From Saturnia japonica (lineage: Eukaryota; Arthropoda; Insecta; Lepidoptera; Saturniidae), in the NCBI GenBank assembly GCA_033032175.1, contig JAVKPJ010000074.1, forward strand, positions 1 through 64,000: a stretch of DNA of 64,000 nucleotides, given 5' to 3'. The notes beneath the pieces are model-generated. The model did no database searches. It was not told the DNA's origin and worked only from the letters and a program-made list of their open reading frames with translations. The stretch's first letter is position 1; every line of letters starts with the position of its first letter. Position numbers and translations under genes: made by a program. Shown piece by piece: positions 44,931-55,954 of the stretch.

Positions 44931-47026
44931 TATAAAATTACAGTATCCATGTCCGCAGTTGCGACCGAAGCGAACGCCACCGTTGCAGTCGTCGTGGTCG
45001 ATGGTTTTGGGGAGACTTTATCTCTTTTGCTCTCCCATATCTTTCCGCTCTTTTTGGACGGTGGAGCAGAGCAGGCTTTACTGCCCACTTGGTGTCCTGT
45101 TGGCTTACCTGCGCTTGCGCATATCGCGCAGTGCAATTCAGCCATGCAACCCCTGGCCTTATGTCCTGGCTGGCTACAGCGGTGACAGAGGCAACTGTAG
45201 TCAACCATGGAGTGACACTTGGCCCCTAAATGACCGGTTTGAAAGCATCGAAAACATCTCTTTGGGCGCGGCTGCAGGAGTTTAACCCGTGCCGAGACCC
45301 ATCCGACCAAGAGACGCCGGCGTTCACCAAGCCTCTTGGCCATTTCTACCGGGCAAGAAACCACAGCGGTACCGGTCCCGTCAGTGCCGAGACGCGGTTT
45401 GCTAGATTTAACCTGTTCTAGTGGACAACCTCCAGCTCGTGCCACAACAGTAGTGAGTACTTCTGCACTCACTGTATCGTCTAGGCCTGAAATCCGCAGA
45501 TCTGCGCACCTCACTGGCCTGGCAACGCGAACATCAACGGGGGGAAAAGAAGCCCTAATCTTCGCTGCTAGGGCGTCTGATTTTGACCCCGTATCCGCAC
45601 CCGGTACCTCCAGAAGAACCGCACCCGTTGCCGTCCTCCTGAAATCAACATAATTGATGCCAAGACTAGCAATATCAATTGCAAAAGTCTTAGCGAGCAC
45701 CTCTTTATAGGTGATGCCCCTCTTCTCCGCATCCGGCTGTAGGGTTAAAACCACTGCAGTGGATTTGTTAGCGCGAAGTTTAGGGGCCTTTCCTTTTTTG
45801 AGAGGAACATTTTGCTGTTTAGTCGCTTTTTTAGACTTGGAAGTCTTCTTAGGCTTGCCCTCCATCTTTGGCTTTCCCCTTTTCCTACCAGCACCCATTC
45901 ACCCTCATAGGGTTTTGGGGTTGCTAGTTTCTCACTATATGTGTGTGGGGTAGTCGCCGACTTCTTGGTTTTGCTCTTCCCTTTCCCAGCATTTTTCTGA
46001 GGGGCAGGGAATTGCTTCAGCCGTATTTCCGGAGTAGCAGTCTTGGTCATCCCTGTTGCTGCAGCTTTACGGGTTGCAGCTTGTGGTGGCCGCAACGGCT
46101 TTTCGGAATGATCCTGTCTTGGGAGTCGTCGATACGTGATGTGATGATGTTTAACATAGGGTCAGACCCATCATAATACGCCTGTTCCAGAAGCTCCTCC
46201 CTCACCACTTCATCATGATCATTTTGTGGCATTGGCTGGTCTGGTTGCGGTAGAGGGGGAAATTCTTCCCGAGCCATTGCTCTTTTCTTGGGAACAGGTC
46301 CGGGCTTATGACCCGCAACGTGTATCTCTTCGGATATTGAGATAGCCTGAACTTTCCTGTTAGGTGCTGAACACCTAGGGCCTTCGATATGTATTTTTTC
46401 TACGGGTACTAGAGTAGACTGTGTCACTGGATCCGTATGTTTAGTATAGAACTGATCTGCCCGCAGCTCCGCAATCTCCTTGCGGAGCGCAGCGATCTCG
46501 ATCACTTGTCGTGTCTCCCTTGCCCTTAGGTCCGAGCAAGCCTCTTGGAGCTTGGTTATCTCCTCGGAGATTGTTCGGCCAGCTAACGTCTTGACCGCGT
46601 CCTGAATGGACACGGCCGCTTCCTTAAGTGCATGCTGGAATGTGCCCTTAAGGTTACCCGATTTCAAAGCGACCTTGAGGATAACTCCGACATCATCAGT
46701 AACCTTTGTACAAAGGTCGGAGACAAGTTGTGTCTCTGAGACCGGGGCGTTGGACACCTTGGTAGCCCGTTTACGTCTCACCTTTGTGATGAGCTCGGTT
46801 ACCTCCTCTTCGGCCCGCAGTTTGAGTTCTTCCTGTTTAACGCGGAGGAACTCCTGCTTGGCTTTAGCCCAGCCAATATATTGACCCGTCGTAGGTGGGG
46901 GCCTCGGCCTCGCTTGGTAGTAATTGAATTAGGCTGCTGAGACTGCTCCGAAACCGATAAACGGTCCAATGACGCGTCCCTATTCATAGCTGCATCCTGT
47001 ACCACATTACCATACCCCCCAGACAT
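44930..47026 (-). pseudogene. E2 ORF1: near-copy of E1 ORF1 with three one-base losses
   Basis: Zinc knuckles, coiled-coil-like region and start MSGGYGNVVQ are as in E1. Bases are missing near 45888 (C run), 46104 and 46900. The TAATG junction with ORF2 is kept. Confidence 0.85.
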
Positions 47027-49649
47027 TGTCGTCTCAGTTGTCCCTACGCGAATTATTATCTTTTAAGTAATAACAAAATAATAGAGTGAATTAGAATATA
47101 GAAATAAGTAAATTAATTAATATAATAACAATACTTTTAATTAATTCTGTTTGTATACAGAAAAAAAAATAATTGACATAATTATAAAGATTATTATTTT
47201 AGATGTTATAATTTATAAAAATTTATAAGTTTAAATAATAATTATAATAATTTTAAATTTAATATTTATAGTTTTAATAATAAGTTTAATATAATTAATA
47301 GTAATAGTAATAAGTTGATATTTGTATATTAAGATTTTTTTTTTTTGTTTTTTTTTTCTAATTATATGTTTAAGTCATTATTTTATATAATAAGTCAATA
47401 TTTGTGTCTTATGTAGATATATTATTTATCTTTTATAATTTTTTAATTTTATTTACAAATTTTTTTTTAATTCTTTTAAATTTAACATAGATGTATTATT
47501 ATTTATGTATATACGTTAATATTAATATTAATAATTAAGTAATGCTATCTATATATGTTGCTCATTAAAATTTAAAATTAATAATGTAATGCATTGATAT
47601 TATAATTAAATGTTGTAACTGACATAAATTAATAATTAATTTAATTATATATATTTTTAAAGAATAGTAACAAAATTTGAACAATGAAAAAATTTAAATA
47701 TATAAAAATTAAAATTTTAAAATTTATTAATATTAATGTAATATTTTTGTTTGATAATTCAAATAATAATTATAATCAGTTATTAAAAACAATTATGGAG
47801 ACATCATTTGTTGTAATAATAATTATGATTACTCCTGCTTATACACAGAAATAAAATATACCGTAATGATAAGTGACATAGAATTAATTTTTTTTTTTTA
47901 AATATATTTTATAATTAAAATATAAATATTTACAAATATATTAAAATTTATAATTATAATTGGAAAATTATATTATTATGTATCATTATCTAAGTTAAAT
48001 ATGAATATGTTTTATGTAAGTTAAATTTACATTTTGCTATCGCTATCATTTATATTGTCTATTATTTATTCTAATAGAATAGATTACAGAACATAGAAAA
48101 TGATGTTTATGTTTTATATGTCATTTATGTCATTAAATAACATTAGGTATAAAATTTGTCAATATAAAACGTATTAGCAAACCGCCCAATTTATCTAATA
48201 TTATTAATTTATCCACTTCGCTAAATATCTAAATAAATTATATATCACTATTATTGTATCACAAATAGTATAAAAAGAATAGAAATACACGTGGATGAAT
48301 AGTATTGAGAAAACGTTTATAAAATATATCAGTGAATGTCAAAAATATCAGTCTATGAAGAGCACTATAAGGTTACTAAGCATACTCAGCAAACCGCTCC
48401 CATCTTCTATATGTCTACCACGAACTAAGAAAATATGTCACAGCTTCGTATATTAATGATGCAAATGAATGTTTATTTCTTTACTATTATTTTATTCCTC
48501 TATGTAAGACATGTTACCATGTTTCTTGTTTTTTTTATTAGTGAAGATTATTTATATAGATTGTGATATCAATATATTTATATATAGTATTAGTAATTAA
48601 TGTTGAACTATGGTTTGTATGAATTTTTACATTTTCAATATTTATTAAAAATTTATTCCTTTAATGTATTTCCTTAATTTTAATGGTATTTTAAAATATT
48701 CAATTCAGCAAATGTGTTTATCGTATTTATTGAATTTTTAATCAAATTATTAAAAAAAATTCAGAATCAGTTCTTTTCTATTTATAATTGAAATATTAAT
48801 TAATTCGATTGTAATAAACCACATTAGTATTTATCAATGTTATGGTGTGTGTATAATATCTGTTATTGTCATAAATCCAATTGATCAATTTAACTCTATA
48901 TTCTACACATGTATCTGTGATTACACAATAGAGTATAGATTATTATGATTAATGACAATGTCAATATGTCATCCAATTTACAAATTGTTTTTCTAGTTTC
49001 ACAGATCGTATTTGTCCACAATATGGTAAATAGAAGCAACTAACCACCATCACAAGCTCAAGTGTTCCTTACCAAAAGGATTAGAACCCCCAATAGGCCA
49101 GGCGGTCTTCAATCAGAGAAGATCCATATCCAGATACTAGTTTTCGATAGGACTTCGCCCTGTGCAACAACTATGCAAAAATTTCAAGGATCATATAAGG
49201 ATTGAGAATGGACCACACTGTAAATCACCCATTGAACTGTTTACGAAGTTGAGACTTGGAAATAAATTATTCCAGTGAAAACACGAGTATTATTTGAAAT
49301 GTCAAAATTTTTCCGATGTCAAATCTGTTTTATTAAATAAATCAAAAATTAAAAGCATATTTACTGTTATTTTAAAAAACTTTGATGATTCATGTCTCAG
49401 GATTATTTTTAGTCTTGAAAATAATATTATTTAATGGAAATATTGTCGTTTTAATGTATAAATTTTTTACTACAATGTCAAATATATTTTGTGAAATATT
49501 TTATTAATTAAAAGCACAGTCACCACAATTTTACTATCACTATGAAGCTCTAAGGCTCCGGATCAGTTTACGGTCAGAATCACTTGTATTATTAATGTTT
49601 TAGATTGTATATGATTTTTATAATAGGAGCATCTAAAAACCCGACTTTC
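47027..49649 (-). other. E2 AT-rich leader, no gene seen
   Basis: The part to 48838 is shared with E1; 48839-49649 is unique in this window and somewhat less AT-biased. I found no convincing ORF or RNA gene. The 5' end (sense GAAAGTCGGG) does not show the ribozyme fold seen in other families. An internal promoter is expected for such elements but I cannot point to one. Confidence 0.55.
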
Positions 49650-49673
49650 AACCTAACCTAACCTAACCTAACC
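49650..49673 (+). repeat. Telomeric repeats, almost five units of CCTAA
   Basis: The longest uninterrupted telomeric stretch in the window, between E2 and N4. Confidence 0.93.
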
Positions 49674-50559
49674 TTTTTTTTTTTTTTTTTTTTTTTTAGT
49701 TTGGGAAAACCCATCATGGGTACCCGCCCGCCGCGGAGGACAGCAGACGGGTTATGTGGGACTGTACCCACTAAAAACCCAAACATCGCCTCCGGAGCGC
49801 TTGGCGTCGGGGGCACAGGAATCGCTTGCGCATTACCTCTGTGCCCACCGACAAGCGCTGCCCCCCCGAAGAGAGGCTTCCCCACGGGACGCCCTCACCG
49901 ACCGCAGCCCCAGCCTCCGTTCAATTTTTTCACGAGGTTTTATTCCTCGGTGATTTTTTAAGGAGGTTTTCTTCCTCCGGGTTCAGGCCCACACGTCCAC
50001 CAGAACCCGACGCCTGGTGATTTTTTAACGAGGTTGTCTTCCTCGGTGATTTTTTAACGAGGTTTTCTTCCTCCAGGCTCCGGCCCCGCAGGACCAGAAC
50101 CCCGCCCTTGTGATTTTTTAAAGAGGTTGTCTTCCTCTCAATTTTTTAGCGAGGTTTTCTTCCTCACGGTCGCAGAGGACAGGGAGAGCGGCACAACGAA
50201 ACACCGACACGCCTCTTCCCCTGCGACCCACCCGCGTCCGCCATCTTTTAGCGACGGTGGCGACCCCGTCGAGGCCGCGGAAGGTAGGGTGAGCGGCACA
50301 ACGAAACACCGACACACCTCTCCCGCCGCGGCCTGTCTCCTTCAGCCGCGGTGCCTCCCATACGACACCGCGGCTCGCCTCAGCGGCGGTGGCGCCCATA
50401 CACCACCGCAACCTACTGTTGGCCGCTTCGTCTGGGCTCTTATGCCCAAAGCCCTGACTAGCAGCCTCGCCTGTGGGTTCCTCTTGGCTTCACCGTGGGG
50501 GACCAAGCCACGGTTACTAAGCCCCCCCGCCACGACAAGGCGGGAACCCTCCGGGGGGG
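49674..50559 (-). mobile_element. N4: noncoding telomeric retroposon
   Basis: Tail 49674-49697. Near-identical to N1 and N5, with small deletions near 49880. It is followed after AACC by the tail of N5, making a two-copy tandem. Confidence 0.87.
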
Positions 50560-51462
50560 AACCTTTTTTTTTTTTTTTTTTTTTTTTCAGTTTGGGAAAA
50601 CCCATCATGGGTACCCGCCCGCCGCGGAGGACAGCAGACGGGTTATGTGGGACTGTACCCACTAAAAACCCAAACATCGCCTCCGGAGCGCTTGGCGTCG
50701 GGGGCACAGGAATCGCTTGCGCATTACCTCTGTGCCCACCGACAAGCGCTGCCCCCCCGAAGAGAGGCTCTCCCCACTGGGACGCCCATCACCGACCGCA
50801 GCCCCAGCCTCCGTTCAATTTTTTCACGAGGTTTTATTCCTCGGTGATTTTTTAAGGAGGTTTTCTTCCTCCGGGTTCAGGCCCACACGTCCACCAGAAC
50901 CCGACGCCTGGTGATTTTTTAACGAGGTTGTCTTCCTCGGTGATTTTTTAACGAGGTTTTCTTCCTCCAGGCTCCGGCCCCGCAGGACCAGAACCCCGCC
51001 CTTGTGATTTTTTAAAGAGGTTGTCTTCCTCTCAACTTTTTAGCGAGGTTTTCTTCCTCACGGTCGCAGAGGACAGGGAGAGCGGCACAACGAAACACCG
51101 ACACGCCTCTTCCCCTGCGACCCCACCGCGTCCGCCATCTTTTAGCGACGGTGGCGACCCCGTCGAGGCCGCGGAAGGTAGGGTGAGCGGCACAACGAAA
51201 CACCGACACACCTCTCCCGCCGCGGCCTGTCTCCTTCAGCCGCGGTGCCTCCCATACGACACCGCGGCTCGCCTCAGCGGCAGTGGCGCCCATACACCAC
51301 CGCAACCTACTGTTGGCCGCTTCGTCTGGGCTCTTATGCCCAAAGCCCTGACTAGCAGCCTCGCCTGTGGGTTCCTCTTGGCTTCACCGTGGGGGACCAA
51401 GCCACGGTTACTAAGCCCCCCCGCCACGACAAGGCGGGAACCCTCCGGGGGGTCCGGGGGGG
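50560..51462 (-). mobile_element. N5: noncoding telomeric retroposon with duplicated 5' terminus
   Basis: AACC 50560-50563, tail 50564-50587, body to 51462. The 5' end repeats its first bases (sense CCCCCCCGGA, then CCCCCCGGAGGG), an extra copy of about ten bases not present in N1-N4. A4 shows the same kind of terminal duplication. Confidence 0.87.
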
Positions 51463-51474
51463 AACCTAACCTAA

Positions 51475-51476
<2 letters not shown>
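51463..51476 (+). repeat. Telomeric repeat, AACCTAACCTAACC
   Basis: Lies between N5 and the 61-T tail of C2. Confidence 0.9.
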
Positions 51477-51539
<63 letters not shown>

Positions 51540-51551
51540 GTGGAGAAACCC

Positions 51552-53109
51552 GAGACGCCAGAATACGCTCCAGCATCTTCCCCGTGTCGTCCAGCAGCAC
51601 AAGGGGCCGGTACGAGGACGGGCAGTCCGGGGGGCGACCCTCCTTCCCCAGAAGGCAGAGTCGCCCCATCTTCCAGAGCTTCGGGAACCGTCCAACCGAC
51701 AAACATCGGTTGAATAGCTCCCGAAGCTCTACCCCCATGTGGTTCAGCGCCACACTTAAAACCTGGCCCGGAACTCCGTCCGGGCCTGGCGCCCTCCGCT
51801 TGTTGCGGAGGCGCTCCACCACCGACCCCATCTCCTCCTCAGTGACGGGGGGGGGTGGCAACAGCTCCTCCGCAACACTCCCATCTCACATGGGGGGCGG
51901 GAGGAGCTCCGGAGGGTCGGGCAGCAACGTGGCCACGACCCTCCCCAGGACCTCTGAGTCCAGGGACTCCGTTAAAGGGGGCGCCTGCCCCCGGAACTTC
52001 TTCCGGGCAACCCGGTACGGGCGCCCCCACGGGTCCCTGTCCAGGGTCCTGAAGAGCTCCTCCCACTTTTCATCCTTTGCCCGGCTGATGGCCACCTGCA
52101 GGGACTTCCTAGCTTCCCTGTAGTGGCCAAGCAACCGGGCCTCCTCCCCTTTATCAGAGTTTGCCGCCGGCGGCAGCGTTGGAGCTGCCGCCAAGCCGCG
52201 GAGCAGGCCACCCGGAGATCGGCAATCTCCGGGGTCCACCAATACACCGCCCGCCTGCCTTGCGGGCGGTTTTTGCTCCGCGGCATCGACGCGTCGCAGA
52301 CCGCCGTAAGGGCCTTACGGAAACGGCCCGCGGACGCGTCTATCTCTACGTCATCATGAGCCGGCGCGCGCCAGCTCTGGACGATGGCCGCCTCTTCAGC
52401 AAGCTGCCGATTGAGGCGGCTCACCACCCATCGGGGGAAGTTAGCCCCCCCCGGAGCACGGCGCGCCGGCTCCCCTGAGGAGGTGGAGACCGCAAACCGG
52501 ATATACCGGTGGTCCGACAGGGTCTCCACCTCCTCCAGCACCCTCCAATCCTGCACACGGCGTGCGACAGACGGCGTGGCGAAGGAGACGTCCACCACGG
52601 ACCCTCCGTTCTGTCGCACGCACGTGTGCACAGCCCCTCGGTTGAGGAGGGACAGCCCAACCTGGACTGCCCACTCCTCCACCACTGCCCCTCTGGGGTC
52701 CGTGGCCACCGCTCCCCATGTCCATGACTTGGCGTTAAGGTCGCCAAGCAGGACAACGGGGAGCGGCGACAGCCGCCTAACCGCCGGCCCCAGGGAGTCG
52801 AGGAACACCTCGAACTCCCTCAGGGGGGCGGTTGGGGGAGAAATAAACCCACACCACAGCGTATCCCCCCCAGGCGGCAGCCACAAACCCCGAGCCCCTC
52901 TCCTTGATGGAGAGGGGGGACCCCCTACAATAAATTGCCACGGAGCCGTTGAGGTCCCCCGCCCAGTAAGGTTGGGCAGGGACACAATACGGCTCCGCAG
53001 CCACCGCAACACTGATATTCCACTCCGCCACCGACTGCACAAATAAGTCTTGTGCGGTAGCGGAGTGGTTCAGGTTACCCTGGAGATAGCTGGTACGATT
53101 GTGCTGCAT
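51552..53109 (-). pseudogene. C2 ORF2: endonuclease and start of RT, 3' deleted
   Basis: Starts MQHNRTSYLQGNLNHSATAQ at the TAATG junction. Endonuclease VLLGDLNAKSWTWG has an L where other families have F. SDHRYIRF and the RT entry NKRRAPGPDGVPG follow, then YRPLVLLDDTGKMLERI, where the deletion cuts it. Frameshifts lie near 52830 and 52190. It has no catalytic RT motifs and so is inactive. Confidence 0.83.
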
Positions 53110-55143
53110 TACTGGGTCGTACCAACTACCTCCGACCTAGGCCTAACCGGGCGAGCCCCAGGGGGCCTCCTCTTGGCAGAGGGGGGCTTGCAGCTTGCCC
53201 CCCCCCATATAGTGATCCGCTGGTACGCCAGCGGCGGCACATACATCGCAATGCAGTTTGATTGCTGCACACTCTGCCGCCGCATGGCCGGACTCCCCGC
53301 ACCTGTAGCACAGGGCGCTCCTGTCTTCCATTGTCACACACGTCGGGCGAGTGTGGCCCAGGCCCATGCATCTGAAACACCGCATGGGTTTCTCTTGCAG
53401 CGGATGGACACGGGCCACACTCCACCCAATCAGGAGGCGCCCCATATCTGCCAGTTTTCTGGCCTCAACCACGGGGAGTGATATCTTGACCACTCCCCCC
53501 CCCCAGTCTTGCCGGATGGGACCAGCCTTCACCACAGCCGGCTCACATCCGGTCTTAGCGGCCACCGTGCAGACCACCTCCATCTGATCGATGGTTTCAT
53601 CGAGGCCAGTGAGCCGAAGCTCCGCACGCTTGATCGGTCTGGCAACAACAGCCACCCCTTCAAGCACTGACGTAAGCCAGGTATCTCAATTATCCTGGCT
53701 CCTGTAGCCGTCGTGCGGAGCTTCAGCTCTTCTATTCCCAGGTCCGCCAGCTTGACCGCTTCCCGCACTTTTAGCAACGCAGCCGAGTAAGTCACCCCCT
53801 TCGCCACAGCCTCCGGCTGCAGTGTTAACAGTACCGCAGCCGAGCGTGGCACTGAGGGCAACTTCGGCCCATTCTTCTTTTTTGCCGCAGGAGTGGCTGC
53901 AGGCTTGAACGCAGGTGCAGGCGCAGCTGGGGCCTTCTTCTTTTTTGGCCGCCGCGTTACAGTCGCCCAGGTTTCTTCTCCTGCCTCAGAAGGAGCCTGG
54001 GAACTGGCAGTGCCCGGGGGCGCAGGCCACTCCATGCCCAACGGCACCGAAATGGAGGCCACGGATGGCCCCGGCGTGTCCGCCCTACTGGATCCAGCCC
54101 GCGACACTGACCGAGGTCTTTTGGCCGCCACAGACCCAACCCCAGAGCCAGCAAGTCTAGGGGGACCGGTTACCTTAGCAGGCCTTGACTCATTGCCACG
54201 CCTTTTATCGCCCGCTAAAGGTGGGCGCACGATCTTCTTGGGAAGGAGGCGGCCATCCACCTCCAGGCTGTCGAACCTTGCGTCCAACACCTTCCCCACC
54301 GTGGAGTGGATGGCCTGAATTGACCCCTCCAACCTTCCCACTGCTTCTGCCAGTGCTTTCTCCCATCCTTGGGGAGGCACATTAGCCTGCACCGCTTGAG
54401 GAGGGGGTGGAGGAGGCGGCATGATCTGCCTTGCTCCCGCCTCCCGTCGCCACGCGAGGACCTCTTTCTTGAGGTCCTCGACTTGCTGTCGGAGCACCCT
54501 CGTCTCTCTCCCGAGACGAGCAGTCTCATCATTCACGGTGCGCTCCATGAGCGCATCAACCACCTCCTTCAGTTCTTTTGCCGCACCTTTGAGGGCTTTA
54601 ATAGCCGTCCCCTTTAAATTCCCGAGGTGCGACAAACCTCCAGGATGGTGGCAACCCCACCCTCCGTGCGGGATTTCAGCGCTTCCGCGTCTAATTTTTC
54701 CGCACAGGTGCTCCCCTCAGGGACACCCTCACGCCCCACAAAGACAATTTCCTCGTCCGCGGAACTTGCATCTTCCGCTTTTTCCTTAAGGAATGACCCT
54801 TCAGTCGCACTTTTCTTCAAAATCGAGCGACCTGCGCTCCTTGAGCGGCCGACACCACGGGCAGCCCCCTTCTCGCTGTGTTTTGCTTTGGAGGCTCAAT
54901 GTCTGGGTTTTCACCCTCCAAGATATCGAAGCGAGACCCGAAGGTACGCTTCCCCGCGACTACCGCCCCCCCGGAAGAACCGCTGGACGCCATGCGAGAG
55001 ATTGCCACGTCTGAACACTTTTCTGCCTCCTGCCCATTACCGGACAGAATTTCGGCCAGTTTGCTGCGTTCCTTCTTTTCCTTAGAGCTAAAACTTAAAC
55101 TAAGATTTTTTGTTTGTAAATTTGTGTTCATATTTGATCCCAC
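53109..55143 (-). pseudogene. C2 ORF1: Gag-like protein, several frameshifts
   Basis: Close to C1 ORF1: knuckles CFRCMGLGHTRPTC and CYRCGESGHAAAEC and a third CX2C unit. Upstream are RSAAVLLTLQPEAVAKGVTY and a coiled-coil-like region. It starts MGSNMNTNLQ or the internal MNTNLQ near the end of the type II leader. Frame breaks lie near 54630, 54820 and 53660. It has no PQEGT module, unlike C1. Confidence 0.8.
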
Positions 55144-55608
55144 GAGTGTGGGGGAAAGAAACGGTCCACCCAGGCAGTGCCCCCTGTACCTGGGTAAGCC
55201 TAGCGTAACCGGTCAAGAGAGTCGGCCGGTTCTCTGACGGGGGCCGCACTAAAGACTGAACATCCCATCAGCCATGCATCCTTTCGCGGTGCGCCGCCGC
55301 TTAGGATTCGGGGTAATTTTTTATAGAGGTTTTCTTCCTCGCGGTCCGGGCGGTTAAGCCAAGACCCTCGGTCCCATACGTAGCCGCGAGACGTGACCAC
55401 GACACTCCGTTGGGATTACGAGATCGACGGCGACAAGCCAGACAAGGTGCCCGACCTGCCTGCCCGACGGCAGTGTGAGTGCACGCCGAGCCCGCCAACA
55501 CGCCACGTTCTTCAACGTAGCCCCCCCCCCGTCAGGTATTAGCCGTCGGCCGAGAAGCGGCCGCCGTTGCCCGGGATGCACCACGCGGAGGTTCCTGACT
55601 CGCACCCC
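55131..55608 (-). promoter_or_regulatory. Type II leader of C2
   Basis: Aligns with the A4 leader, apart from a variable patch near 55505-55530. It contains one N-type stem-loop (55325-55341). Confidence 0.7.
55531..55608 (-). ncRNA. HDV-like ribozyme at the C2 5' end
   Basis: P1 GGGGUGC with GCAUCCC at transcript 30-36; P2 GUCAGG with CCUGAC; P3 ACC-UCCGCGU-GGU. GGGCAAC at 37-43, P4 CGGCCG with CGGCCG, and GGCUAAU before P2 follow. The predicted cleavage point coincides with the junction to AACCTAACC. Confidence 0.8.
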
Positions 55609-55622
55609 AACCTAACCTAACC
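55609..55622 (+). repeat. Telomeric repeat, AACCTAACCTAACC
   Basis: Lies between C2 and the tail of D2. Confidence 0.9.
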
Positions 55623-55954
55623 TTTTTTTTTTTTTTTTTTTAACGTGGAGAAACCCTTCATGGGTACACACTCGCCCGGGGGGGACGAGTGGTTATGTGA
55701 GACTCCTACTCACTAAAACTCCACGGTGTACCATCGGCCGCCATAGCGGGACGCCGTGGGCAATGCGGTTGCAATCGTCCGCGTCGCCCCGGCGGCTGGC
55801 CCCAATCGGGCCCCGGCGCTAAAGAGAGACAGTCTGGTACAACCCCGACTGTCTCCCAGACGGCTGAACCAGTGCAATGGGAAGACGGGCCCCCCGACCC
55901 GTCTCCCCTTGGTTCGGCTAGGGCAGAGGAGAGGCGTGGAAGCGCCCCATCCTA

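Larger units (their letters stand above)
41400..49649 (-). mobile_element. E2: longest family E copy, telomere repeats on both sides
   Basis: Tail 41400-41430, 3' UTR, ORF2 41784-44930, ORF1 44930-47026 and a 2.6-kb AT-rich leader to 49649. Telomeric repeats follow directly, so this appears to be the full-length form of the family. It differs from E1 by only around ten substitutions that I noticed but over a dozen one- or two-base deletions. Confidence 0.85.
51477..55608 (-). mobile_element. C2: family C element lacking the 3' half of ORF2 and most of the 3' UTR
   Basis: Poly-T 51477-51537 is followed by only 14 bases of normal family C 3' end (ACGTGGAGAAACCC). The sequence then jumps into ORF2 at the position matching C1 60283. 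About 1.8 kb is missing. The rest runs through ORF2 and ORF1 to a type II leader and ribozyme at 55608. It is flanked by telomere repeats on both sides. Confidence 0.85.

Noticed and set aside
41400..48838. E1 and E2 as a plain segmental duplication
   Set aside because: Homology starts exactly at the poly(A) tail, tail lengths and left neighbours differ, and the right ends differ as in 5' truncation. Duplication is still possible but fits less well.
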